Assembly: GCA_016713445.1 (NCBI GenBank)
Contig: JADJPB010000017.1
Span: 1-64,000, forward strand
Direction of reading: 5' to 3'
DNA length: 64,000 bases
Source: Bacteroidota bacterium
GTDB taxonomy: Bacteria; Bacteroidota; Bacteroidia; AKYH767-A; OLB10
Shown: piece after piece, positions 18,396 to 27,012 of the stretch
Numbering within the stretch: position 1 is the stretch's first letter
Layout of the letters: the number at the start of each line of letters is the position of its first letter
The notes under the pieces: generated by a model
What the model was told of the DNA's origin: nothing
The model's input: the letters and a program-made list of their open reading frames with translations, nothing else
The model's database searches: none
Program-made: the position numbers and the translations under genes

Positions 18396-19466
18396 ATGAA
18401 AAGGACGATTGTTGTTTTATGGTTGATGCTTCCATTTTATCAGGTTGGAATTGCTCAGGTGACCTCCAGTTGTGTGGTCCCTCCATTGCTGAAGATGGAA
18501 TATAAAAGGGATGTTGCCCAATTAGCATCTTACAGACTTTATCAACTCCAAAGCCCCGACACCGATTTAGTACAAATTCCACCTGCATATACGGATTCTA
18601 TTTTCGAAGGACTAGCTGCGATTTTTAACGCCACATCTATTCCGGAAAGAGATTCAGTATTTAATTTATATTGTGTACACAATCTAAATCCATTTGCCGG
18701 ATACGGCGGGTACTCCGGATTTATAGTGAAAGTAGATACAAATTACGCATGGACGCAAGCTTGGCAAAATTTAAATACGCTTACCGGCGATCCTTTGATG
18801 GATACTATTTTAACAAAATATCATTTATCAATTTCAAATTTTTATAATTGGACAATTGGAAATTATGCGGAATTAAGTGTGGATTCTTCCTGGAATATAT
18901 ATGCATTGATAGATAGCATTGATTTAGTTCCAGGAGTGGTGATGACTGAACTGAACAGTTGGTTGGGAGTAGCAGGAAAAATTACCTATGACCTAATAGG
19001 AAATAGTAAATATTATAATTTTTATTTTGAATATCAGGATTGTTTTGATGGTTGCGATGCTTATAGAAATTGGAAGTTTAAAGTGAATAGCGATTGCTCG
19101 GTAGAATATTTAGGAGTAGAAGATTGGTGTTATTGGGATCAACTCGGAACACCAGGACTTTGCCCGCTACCAGTTCCCATTAACTGCAATACCTTCACCC
19201 CCATCGAAGAAATTGATGAGAAAGATGGGAATTTTGTAATTTTTCCAAACCCTTCTAACGGTATTTTTCAAATCGGATTCGTCGGAATGGAAATTAATGA
19301 GAACCCAACGTTAACCATTTTTAATCTTCTTGGCGAGCTAGTCTACTCAACAGAAATCAACAGTAACTTGATGCAAATAGATCTAGGAGCTATTTCGAAA
19401 GGAGTTTATTTGGTAAGATTAAATGATGGACAAACGATTTTGACAAATAAAATAGTAATCCATTGA
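18396..19466 (+). CDS. T9SS-secreted protein of unknown function, last gene of the sigma operon
   Basis: A 356-residue protein with a signal peptide (1-20, ending at GIAQ) and a type A sorting domain at the C-terminus (about 280-356: IFPNPSNGIF ... NLLGELVYS ... KGVYLVRL). The middle is rich in Trp, Tyr and acidic residues and contains eight or more cysteines (for example CFDGCDAY, DWCYWD), suggesting a disulfide-stabilised domain. I do not recognise it beyond similar hypothetical proteins of Bacteroidota. Its start lies 10 nt after the barrel gene, so it is the fourth gene of the operon. It may be a target or ligand of the regulator upstream. Confidence 0.75.
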   Translation: MKRTIVVLWLMLPFYQVGIAQVTSSCVVPPLLKMEYKRDVAQLASYRLYQLQSPDTDLVQIPPAYTDSIFEGLAAIFNATSIPERDSVFNLYCVHNLNPFAGYGGYSGFIVKVDTNYAWTQAWQNLNTLTGDPLMDTILTKYHLSISNFYNWTIGNYAELSVDSSWNIYALIDSIDLVPGVVMTELNSWLGVAGKITYDLIGNSKYYNFYFEYQDCFDGCDAYRNWKFKVNSDCSVEYLGVEDWCYWDQLGTPGLCPLPVPINCNTFTPIEEIDEKDGNFVIFPNPSNGIFQIGFVGMEINENPTLTIFNLLGELVYSTEINSNLMQIDLGAISKGVYLVRLNDGQTILTNKIVIH

Positions 19467-19571
19467 TTTAATACCTAAAATTAGTGGTCTCAATGTCTAA
19501 GCATCATTGATCAGAAACACAATGGGTAATTTCACTTCAAGTGATTATATATTATAAAAACATTTAGAATT

Positions 19572-19601
19572 TTGCCTCATGGTGATATATTGTTACTTTT
19601 A
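19572..19601 (+). promoter_or_regulatory. Promoter of the LamG T9SS gene
   Basis: TTG (19572-19574), a 19-nt spacer and TACTTTTA (19594-19601) match the Bacteroidota TTG/TAnnTTTG pattern except at the last base. It lies 21 nt before ATG 19623. This supports starting a new transcript after the sigma operon. Confidence 0.65.
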
Positions 19602-19622
19602 CCATCTAATTATATATATACC

Positions 19623-20999
19623 ATGAAGAGAATTTATACAGTACTAAGTCTTTTATTTGTAGTTGCCGGAACAGCCGTTCATGCACAAAATAATGCATTG
19701 GCCTTTGATGGGGTTAACGATAATGTTGTTGTTGCAGGAGCATCTTCTTTGATAGCAGGCTCCGGAGCATTAAGCATAACTGCATGGGTATACCCCACTA
19801 ATCCCAGTCCTGGCACTACCAGTTATGATGGATTCTTAGGATTTAGAAATAATGTCGATGCGGATTTCTATTTATTGCATTATACGCCTACAGTAGTAGA
19901 GGCGCGCTTTCGTGGAAGTTCTGGTATTAATTATGATTTAACTCCTGCTGTATTGACATTAAATACTTGGACTCATCTTGCATTTACGTACGACGGTTCA
20001 TATATTCGATTATTTAAAAATGGAATTATCGCCGACTCTCTCCCTGCGAATGATTTTATTACATTAACCACTGAGAGTTTCTATATTGGTGACCTAATAT
20101 TTCAAGGTAGTCACTTTTATTTACAAGGAAGAGTGGATGAAGTAAGCTTGTGGAATAGAGCCTTACAGCCTGCTGAATTAGCCTGCTTGCACATCAATGG
20201 AATTGATACTTCATCAGCAGTAGGATTACAACTCTATTATAAGTTTAATCAAGGCGTAGCAAATGGAAATAATACTTCTCAAACATCACTCATTGACCAT
20301 GCAGGAAATATAAATGGGGTATTAAACAATTTCGCCTTAACAGGTACTGCTTCAAATTTTGTTGATGGGGCCGCTCTAATTACTTCAAGCACGCAGTTTA
20401 AGTGTCCCGATATAGATTACAACTGGAATGGCACTTTATTGAATGCTCCAGGACAATATTATGATACTTTACAAAATGTTTTTGGGTGTGATTCGATCAT
20501 TCAGTTATCTCTTTTCAATTTATCGGTAGATACCTCGGTCACTCAAAATGGTGCCGTGTTGAGTGCAAATGTTTTGAGTACTTCCTATCAATGGCTCGAC
20601 TGTAATAATGGCTATGCTCCCATCCCAGGCGCTACCAACAAAACTTTTACGGCAACGGCAAATGGAAGCTATGCAGTAGTGGTTTTGCAAAGTGGTTGTA
20701 ATGACACTTCTGGTTGTAGAACGCTTACTAATGTTGGTTTGAATAGTCCATCTGCAGGAGCAGAAATTCAAGTGTATCCTACGGCTTCTAGTTCTGCCAT
20801 TCATATTCAAATTGCAAATGCAGGATATACTTATCGTTTACAGTTGATGGACATGTCGGGAAGAATGATTACGGAGGAAAAAATCAGCAATGTTTCCGAG
20901 TACGATTTTGATATAAGCCGATTCGCTACTGGAAGTTACCAGTTACTTATCGTAAATGAAAAGCAACAGCAAACTTTGTTTAAAGTATTTAGAAAATAG
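19623..20999 (+). CDS. LamG/concanavalin-like domain protein with T9SS sorting domain
   Basis: A 458-residue secreted protein. The signal peptide (1-21) ends at AVHAQ. Residues about 22-210 form a LamG/concanavalin A-like jelly roll (ALAFDGVNDNVVV, SITAWVYPT, WTHLAFTYDG, LFKNG, IDEVSLWNRAL), a fold that usually binds carbohydrate or mediates adhesion. The middle part is an Ig-like region with a Cys-rich CDSI/QWLDCNNGY segment. The sorting domain starts near 385 and ends in FKVFRK; its usual PNP is changed to YPTASSS. In-frame ATG 19572 is rejected because it overlaps the promoter -33 element and precedes the signal peptide by non-conserved residues. Confidence 0.8.
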   Translation: MKRIYTVLSLLFVVAGTAVHAQNNALAFDGVNDNVVVAGASSLIAGSGALSITAWVYPTNPSPGTTSYDGFLGFRNNVDADFYLLHYTPTVVEARFRGSSGINYDLTPAVLTLNTWTHLAFTYDGSYIRLFKNGIIADSLPANDFITLTTESFYIGDLIFQGSHFYLQGRVDEVSLWNRALQPAELACLHINGIDTSSAVGLQLYYKFNQGVANGNNTSQTSLIDHAGNINGVLNNFALTGTASNFVDGAALITSSTQFKCPDIDYNWNGTLLNAPGQYYDTLQNVFGCDSIIQLSLFNLSVDTSVTQNGAVLSANVLSTSYQWLDCNNGYAPIPGATNKTFTATANGSYAVVVLQSGCNDTSGCRTLTNVGLNSPSAGAEIQVYPTASSSAIHIQIANAGYTYRLQLMDMSGRMITEEKISNVSEYDFDISRFATGSYQLLIVNEKQQQTLFKVFRK

Positions 21000-21100
21000 A
21001 AATTCGATTGACTAGTTCAATCAGCTTAAACGGAAGAGGTCAATTATTTAATTAGTTGACCTCTCTTATTTATGTAAGTGGATATTACTTAAATTTAATG

Positions 21101-21592
21101 ATGCATCTTACCCCAAGAATAGAAACCATCTCGCAGAAATTATTGATAGGTATGCGAAGAAGGATGAGTTTAGCAAAAAATGAAATTCCATTGCTTTGGA
21201 AATCCTTCATGCCTCGAAGAAATGAGGTACAGAACAAAAAAAATCCCTTTTTATATTCTATAGAGGTATATGATGATTTGAGTTATTTCAAACACTTTAA
21301 TCCTTCGCTTGAATTTGATAAATGGGCAGCTGTAGAAGTATCTACTGAAGATGAAATACCCAGTGACATGGAAATTTTTATAATTCCTCATGGAAGCTAT
21401 GCTATCTTCCTTTTTAAAGGATCGGAACAAGAAGTTTTTTCTTTCTATGCAGCAATTTTTAACGAATGGTTACCGTCAACGAATTATGAATTAGACAATC
21501 GCCCTCATTTCGCATGTATGGGTGAGCAGTATAAGAAAGGAGATCCTAATTCCGAAGAAGAGATTTATATCCCTATAAAATTAGGGATATAA
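21101..21592 (+). CDS. GyrI-like / AraC effector-binding-domain protein
   Basis: A 163-residue cytoplasmic protein of the GyrI-like small-molecule-binding superfamily, without a DNA-binding domain. The start MHLTPRIETISQKLLIGMRRRMSLA, the central KWAAVEV, the PHGSYAIFLFKGS strand and the C-terminal FEWLP-like FNEWLPSTNYELD plus EIYIPIK are family landmarks. Stand-alone members bind small hydrophobic compounds or hydrolyse them; the ligand here is unknown. Adjacent ATGs at 21098 and 21101 and one at 21056 are possible starts; homology begins at the later ones. The 3' end lies within a hairpin that also includes the stop codon. Confidence 0.75.
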   Translation: MHLTPRIETISQKLLIGMRRRMSLAKNEIPLLWKSFMPRRNEVQNKKNPFLYSIEVYDDLSYFKHFNPSLEFDKWAAVEVSTEDEIPSDMEIFIIPHGSYAIFLFKGSEQEVFSFYAAIFNEWLPSTNYELDNRPHFACMGEQYKKGDPNSEEEIYIPIKLGI

Positions 21593-21593
21593 A
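21564..21593 (+). terminator. Hairpin overlapping the stop codon of the GyrI-like gene
   Basis: tttatatcccta (21564-21575) and tagggatataaa (21582-21593) form a perfect 12-bp stem with a 6-nt loop. The stop codon is inside the right arm. A T5 tract lies about 15 nt further on. It probably stabilises or ends the transcript. Confidence 0.55.
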
Positions 21594-21756
21594 TTAGGGA
21601 TACGCAAATTTTTGATCATCTCATTTCGTTGAGTATACGAGATTTCCGATTTATTTTCCTAGCAAATGAACAATGTAAATTCTTGAATAGTTTGATTTCG
21701 CAGGTTCAATCTTTCCTTTTATCTTTACAATAAATAATTCTTTATTAATACCTATC

Positions 21757-24700
21757 ATGAATAATAAAAGTACTCTCTTTACACTTCTGCTGGCAATGAG
21801 CATTGCCTTCTTTTCAGCCTTGAATCTACCTACACAAGCCAACGATGTGTTCTCAGGTGACACCACGGTTGTTCGAACATTTAGGTTTGATACTACCATG
21901 AGAGCAGGAATGTTCGATTTTCCAAACGATTCTACTAAAACATATGAAAAGATTATCATGCTTTATAGCATGCGTTGTAAAAACGGTTTGATTTCTACTC
22001 AAGCCTTGCCGAATCAAGGTTGCGGGGAGTGGGATTATAATTGTTATACTTATTTGATCGATTCTACACAAACCGATTCGCTGATTCAATCTTCTAATGA
22101 TTACTATGTAAGTAATTTTTCAGGAAATGCATTTGCATATACTACGAATCCTTTGTTTAATTACACGCAGTTTACCCAACAAGAGGTAACCTATTTATCT
22201 ACCATTAGCGAAACTCTTACGCAAAGTGGGTTGGGTTCTTCTACCCTCAGTCATCCTTTTTCTTCCAGTAATATCGCCCGTACACAATATTTGTGGACCG
22301 CAGCTGAATTAACATCGGCAGGCCTAACCGCAGGAGATTTAACAGGAATAGGATTGGATCTTTCTTCCTTAGGTTCGTCAGTAAATAATTTGAGAATTAA
22401 AATTAAAGCGACGAATCAGTCGGTATTGAATGCAAACAGTCCGGAATTATCCGGATTTACAGAAGTGTATTTTTTAAGTTCTGTTTTTTCAGCATCAGGA
22501 GCACATCGATTTAATTTTTATAATAATTTTAATTGGGATGGTATATCCAATCTCATTGTTGAATTTAGTTATTCTAACGCAGTTGCCGGAGCTGCGAATC
22601 AAGTGAATGGTGATGTAACGGGATTTGCTTCCGCAATGACATCAAGTGGTGACGATAATTATTTAGAAATTGATGGCGGTGCTGCAGGAATTAATTTACC
22701 AAGTACTGTAGGAGCAAACATTAGCAATGAAATTTCAATTGCATTTTGGTGTTATGGAAATCCAGCGCGACTTCCAGCAAATACCAGTGCACTGGAAGCG
22801 TTGGACGCTACCAACACGCGCCAACTTAATATTCATTTACCTTGGAGCGATGGAAGTATCTATTGGGATTGCGGTCATGATGGTACAGGATATGATCGCA
22901 TTAACAAAGCAGCTGCTACGAATGAAACCGAAGGTAGGTGGAATTTCTGGACGTTTACTAAAAATGCTACTACAGGTACTATGAGTATTTATTTGAATGG
23001 CGCGTTGTGGCATTCAGGAACTGGAAAAACTAAAGCGATTAATATCGATAGCATGAACTTTGCGCGTTCAGTAAATAACAATTATGTATACTATGGATTC
23101 ATGGATGAATTCAGTATGTGGAATACTGAATTGAGTTTAGCAGCAGTTCAAGATTTGATGTATAACAGTATAACGGCTAGTCATCCCAGTTATTCCAATT
23201 TGCAAGCATATTATAAGTTTGATGAAGGTACTGGCTCTACAATCAATGATGCTTCTCCTAATGGAAACCATTCAAATATGTTTTCGATGACATGGAGAAG
23301 TCGTGGTGGAAGAGATCTTTTTAGAAACTTTATGGTTTCAAACGATCGCCCTAATACCACATTTGTGAAAGGAGTTTATAACACTTCTGTTCAATCCATC
23401 AATGTATTGGATTCAACATCGATTCCTGCTAATACGGTTATTCATTATACAGTGAGCAATAATTCTATTGTTCCAATTGATACAAATTATTATTGGGCTG
23501 CTGGTGGTTACACATATCTGTATGATGAAGCAGGTCTGAAATTAGATTCTACCCTCATTTCAGCTACAAATATTTTAAATATAAGTCAAATTGGTTATTA
23601 TGAGAAGCGACCCATGACCATCGAGTTAATCAACTTTATTACTCCCTATGGAAAAGGATTAGATCTGAATGGTCTGACAGGAAAAACATGGGAGTTTGAT
23701 GTGACAGATTATGCCACCATCTTAAAAGGAAGGAAATTCATGGCGATGGAATCAGGAAAATATCAAGAAGATAATGATATTACTTTTGTTTTTTACGAAG
23801 GGATTCCAACTCGGAAAGTAAAATCCTTGCAGCAAATTTGGCCTTGTGCCGTTTGGAAAGATGCAAGCTCTACCGCTATTTTAAACAATACTATTTTTGA
23901 ACCACGTAATTTACAACTGTCTCCAGATGCCAGCTTGTTTAAAATACGATCCGCAATTAGTGGACATGGTCAAGAGGGAGAATTCATTCCTCGTAACCAT
24001 ACCATCACAATTAATAGCACCTCTAATTTGACACGATCAGTTTGGACAGAATGTGCAACAAACCCTATTTACCCACAAGGTGGAACATGGGTGTATGATC
24101 GTGCAGGATGGTGCCCTGGTGCAGTAGTGGATACAAAAGAATTTGAAATTACATCTCAAGTTTCTCCTGGGCAGACCATCAATATTGATTATAGTTTACC
24201 ACCATCTACTACGTATGGTACCTCCAATTATCGTATCAATAATCAATTGGTAAGTTACGATACCATGAGTTTTAATTTGGATGCAGGAATCGCTTATATT
24301 AAGAATCCTTCCAACAGAGTGGAGTTTGAACGTTTTAATCCTATCTGTAATCAACCTATAGTAGCTATTAAAAATAATGGTGAGAGTACGCTAAACTCAG
24401 TAACGATTACATATGGTAGAGTGGGTGGATTAATGTCGACCCATAACTGGACTGGAACATTAGCACCACTCACATCTGTAGAAGTGACCTTGCCTCAGCC
24501 GAATTGGCTAAGCTCAAACACGAATCAGTTCATCGCTATTGTGAGTAATCCAAATAATGGTGCCGATCAATACGGATTAAACGATACAATTATTAATAAT
24601 TTTAATTACCCTGTTGTTTATCCTGATAAATTGGTTTTTGAATTAAAAACAAATGTTAATGGTTCACATACTAGCTATACCCTAAAAGATGGAAATGGAA

Positions 24701-25227
24701 CCAATATTTTGAATAAACTTGGCTTATTGGGAAATACTACCTACCTCGATACCGTTAATTTACCGTTAGATTGTTATACTTTCAGACTAAATGATGCCGG
24801 CGATGATGGATTAAGTTGGTGGGCGAATTCCGCACAAGGAACAGGATATATGAGAATTCGAAATGGATACAACGGTGCAGTCATTAAAACATTTAATCCT
24901 GATTTTGGAGATAATATTTATCAGCAGTTCACTGTGAATTATTCATTGCCCGTTTCTGAAATTCAACAAGGTGAAGGAACACTAAAAGTGTTTCCAAATC
25001 CAGCAAGCAGTTTACTTAAAGTTGAATTTTCTTTACCCGTCTATGGAAAAGCTAATTTACAATTGTTAAACATGATGGGTCAAGTTTTAATTTCTCAAGA
25101 AATTGTTGCATCTCAATCTGTCGAAATGTCGGTGATGGATGTAAGTACACTTTCTCCAGGAGTTTATTATATTTCTTTGCAATCAGGAGATGAAAAGCGT
25201 GTTCAAAAAGTAGTAATCACTCGATAG
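21757..25227 (+). CDS. PNGase F-like protein with inserted LamG domain and T9SS sorting domain
   Basis: An 1156-residue secreted protein. The signal peptide spans 1-28. Residues about 40-115 contain a PNGase F N-terminal-like strand set ending in GCGEWDY. A LamG-type domain lies at about 305-490 (SIAFWCYGN, MSIYLNGALWHSG, DEFSMWN). Around 640-830 is the second PNGase F half: ISGHGQEGEF, WTECATNPIYPQGGTWVYDRAG (in two parts) and GWCPGA, which are hallmarks of peptide-N-glycosidase F relatives. A type A sorting domain ends the protein (FPNPASSLLK ... SPGVYYISL). Known PNGase F cleaves N-glycans from glycoproteins; whether this protein keeps that activity depends on its catalytic acids, which I can align only roughly. 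A terminator follows. Confidence 0.8.
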   Translation: MNNKSTLFTLLLAMSIAFFSALNLPTQANDVFSGDTTVVRTFRFDTTMRAGMFDFPNDSTKTYEKIIMLYSMRCKNGLISTQALPNQGCGEWDYNCYTYLIDSTQTDSLIQSSNDYYVSNFSGNAFAYTTNPLFNYTQFTQQEVTYLSTISETLTQSGLGSSTLSHPFSSSNIARTQYLWTAAELTSAGLTAGDLTGIGLDLSSLGSSVNNLRIKIKATNQSVLNANSPELSGFTEVYFLSSVFSASGAHRFNFYNNFNWDGISNLIVEFSYSNAVAGAANQVNGDVTGFASAMTSSGDDNYLEIDGGAAGINLPSTVGANISNEISIAFWCYGNPARLPANTSALEALDATNTRQLNIHLPWSDGSIYWDCGHDGTGYDRINKAAATNETEGRWNFWTFTKNATTGTMSIYLNGALWHSGTGKTKAINIDSMNFARSVNNNYVYYGFMDEFSMWNTELSLAAVQDLMYNSITASHPSYSNLQAYYKFDEGTGSTINDASPNGNHSNMFSMTWRSRGGRDLFRNFMVSNDRPNTTFVKGVYNTSVQSINVLDSTSIPANTVIHYTVSNNSIVPIDTNYYWAAGGYTYLYDEAGLKLDSTLISATNILNISQIGYYEKRPMTIELINFITPYGKGLDLNGLTGKTWEFDVTDYATILKGRKFMAMESGKYQEDNDITFVFYEGIPTRKVKSLQQIWPCAVWKDASSTAILNNTIFEPRNLQLSPDASLFKIRSAISGHGQEGEFIPRNHTITINSTSNLTRSVWTECATNPIYPQGGTWVYDRAGWCPGAVVDTKEFEITSQVSPGQTINIDYSLPPSTTYGTSNYRINNQLVSYDTMSFNLDAGIAYIKNPSNRVEFERFNPICNQPIVAIKNNGESTLNSVTITYGRVGGLMSTHNWTGTLAPLTSVEVTLPQPNWLSSNTNQFIAIVSNPNNGADQYGLNDTIINNFNYPVVYPDKLVFELKTNVNGSHTSYTLKDGNGTNILNKLGLLGNTTYLDTVNLPLDCYTFRLNDAGDDGLSWWANSAQGTGYMRIRNGYNGAVIKTFNPDFGDNIYQQFTVNYSLPVSEIQQGEGTLKVFPNPASSLLKVEFSLPVYGKANLQLLNMMGQVLISQEIVASQSVEMSVMDVSTLSPGVYYISLQSGDEKRVQKVVITR

Positions 25228-25574
25228 TTTAAGTGGTATAATTTTGAAAAGGTGGAAAGATCGGTAAACGGTTTTTCCACCTTTTCAATTTAGATTACTT
25301 TTTTAAAAATAGATTTTCCAAAGATTTTTAGATGATCGATAAGAATTAATATAATTCCATCCTGTCACTTTATTTAACACTTTGTACTCTCAGTTGAGAT
25401 TCTTTGCGCCTGCCTCCCACACGAGGGCTCTCTGCCATAACGAGCCATTTTAGTGAATTCATTAAAGGAAAGGTCCGATAATTGTAAATAAATTCATCAT
25501 AATCTTTTGTAAATAGCTCACAATCAATTGGTGATATATGTTATTGGCCAACTTGATACTTTAAAAATGTATCT
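25228..25574. other. Spacer before the desaturase gene: terminator, featureless stretch, promoter
   Basis: The first part holds the terminator hairpin at 25246-25286 and the last part the promoter at 25544-25577. Between them (about 25290-25540) I see no gene, RNA or repeat that I can support. Confidence 0.6.
25246..25286 (+). terminator. Terminator of the PNGase F-like gene
   Basis: gaaaaggtggaaa (25246-25258) pairs perfectly with tttccaccttttc (25274-25286), a 13-bp stem with A-rich left and T-rich right flanks, 19 nt after the stop codon. Confidence 0.8.
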
Positions 25575-25577
25575 TTG
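25544..25577 (+). promoter_or_regulatory. Promoter of the desaturase gene; decides its start codon
   Basis: TTG (25544-25546), a 23-nt spacer and a perfect TATCTTTG (25570-25577). Transcription would begin near 25584, so a start codon at 25575 (an in-frame TTG) is not possible. The leader is only a few bases long. Confidence 0.65.
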
Positions 25578-25595
25578 AGGCAAATTGAAAATGTC

Positions 25596-26702
25596 TTGAG
25601 CAAGGTAAAAGGAAATATAAAATTCGCAGGAGAAGATCAGAAAGAGTTTTTTAAGGTTCTCCGCAGTCGTGTCGATAATTATTTTATTGAAAATAATATA
25701 TCGAAGCACGCCAATGCAACAATGGTTTTTAAGAGTATTTTATTGCTGACTTTATTTTTAGGTCCATTAGTAGTAATGGCGTTGGTGCCGATGGCTATTA
25801 GCTTGCAAATGATTGGTTGGTTCATTATGGGCGTTGCCTTAGCAGGTATTGGGATGAGTGTTATGCACGATGCTAATCATGGTGCTTATTCGAATAATGA
25901 TACAGTAAATAAGTTGATGGGCTATTCATTGGTTTTATTAGGGGGATCAATTTTTAATTGGAAGCTTCAACATAATATTTTACATCACACGTACACAAAT
26001 ATTTCCAAGTACGATGAAGACATTGACGACAAGTTAATTTTAAGAATGTCGCCACATACAAAATCGAAAGGCATTCAGCAATATCAGGTATTTTATGCTT
26101 TTCTTTTTTATGGAATCCTTACTTTGTATTGGGCAACTGCGAAGGACTTTCTTCAGTTCCGTCGCTATGTAAAAAATGGAGTGAGCCCGTTAAATAAAAG
26201 CGAAGCCCGTGCAATGTTATTTCGAATTGCATTAACTAAAATATTCTATTTCTCATACCTTGTATTTATTCCCATTTTTGTTTTCAATGTTTCATGGCCT
26301 ATTTGGATTGCAGGATTCTTGTTGATGCATTTTGTTGCAGGACTTACGCTCACGGTTATCTTTCAATTGGCACATACGGTGGAGGGAACTACTCATCCGG
26401 TTCCAACTGAGAATGGCACAATTGAAAATTCTTGGGCCGTACATCAATTAGAAACAACTGTGAATTTCGCAACACATAATAAACTACTTTCCTATTATAT
26501 CGGTGGACTTAACTTCCAAGTAGAGCATCATTTGTTCCCCAAAATTTGTCATGTGCACTATCCGAAATTAGCACCTATTGTACGTGAAACGGCTAAGGAA
26601 TTTGGCATAACCTATATGGAGAATAAGTATTTCTCTGATGCCTTTATGTCGCACGTGCGTACCCTCAAGCGTTTTGGGGTTGCCACTGTGGAATTTGGGT
26701 AG
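25596..26702 (+). CDS. Membrane fatty acid desaturase (acyl-CoA/acyl-lipid type)
   Basis: An integral membrane di-iron desaturase introducing a double bond into fatty acyl chains, important for membrane fluidity. The three histidine boxes are present: HDANHGAYS (DNA 25866-25892), HNILHHTYTN (about 25971-26000) and QVEHHLFP (about 26518-26541). Four hydrophobic helices flank them. The N-terminal KGNIKFAGEDQKEFF matches the usual family start. The reading frame opens with TTG at 25575 or 25596, while ATG 25591 runs into a stop after two codons. One missing base after ATG 25591 would give MS-LSKVKGNIKF, which I think is the true start. With TTG 25596 the product is 368 residues. Confidence 0.88.
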   Translation: MSKVKGNIKFAGEDQKEFFKVLRSRVDNYFIENNISKHANATMVFKSILLLTLFLGPLVVMALVPMAISLQMIGWFIMGVALAGIGMSVMHDANHGAYSNNDTVNKLMGYSLVLLGGSIFNWKLQHNILHHTYTNISKYDEDIDDKLILRMSPHTKSKGIQQYQVFYAFLFYGILTLYWATAKDFLQFRRYVKNGVSPLNKSEARAMLFRIALTKIFYFSYLVFIPIFVFNVSWPIWIAGFLLMHFVAGLTLTVIFQLAHTVEGTTHPVPTENGTIENSWAVHQLETTVNFATHNKLLSYYIGGLNFQVEHHLFPKICHVHYPKLAPIVRETAKEFGITYMENKYFSDAFMSHVRTLKRFGVATVEFG

Positions 26703-27012
26703 ATGTTAGAGGTTGGTCGCGAGGCTTCGCGATTAACTATTAGATTTTTTTGGTCAAAAGCTAGAAGCCTGTAGCTCCTTCCTATTCGAAGCGCAATTAT
26801 TATCCAAAGAATAAATTTCTTGCAGCTTGAAACTTGCAGCTTATAGCTAACAGCTATAAATCTCCAACCGAAGGATATTAAAAAGGCAACTTGAAGGCAT
26901 CTAACCGCTAATCGCGAAGCCTCGCGACCTACATCTATCCAACCCCTTCATGCAACCTTTCAAGATTTTTTCGCATCTTTATAGTGACGTTGACCTTAAT
27001 CCACCAAAAACC
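26703..27012. repeat. Non-coding spacer with hairpin and 'agcttgaagc' phrase repeats
   Basis: No gene is seen. tcgcgaggcttcgcga lies at 26717-26732, and its reverse complement tcgcgaagcctcgcga lies at 26912-26927, so the two copies are inverted around the spacer. Each is flanked by mirrored text: agatgttagaggttgg before the first copy and ctacatctatccaacc after the second. Between them lie phrases such as gctagaagcctgtagct and cttgcagcttgaaacttgca. The result resembles a ~210-bp element with inverted ends, but it carries no open frame. Confidence 0.7.
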
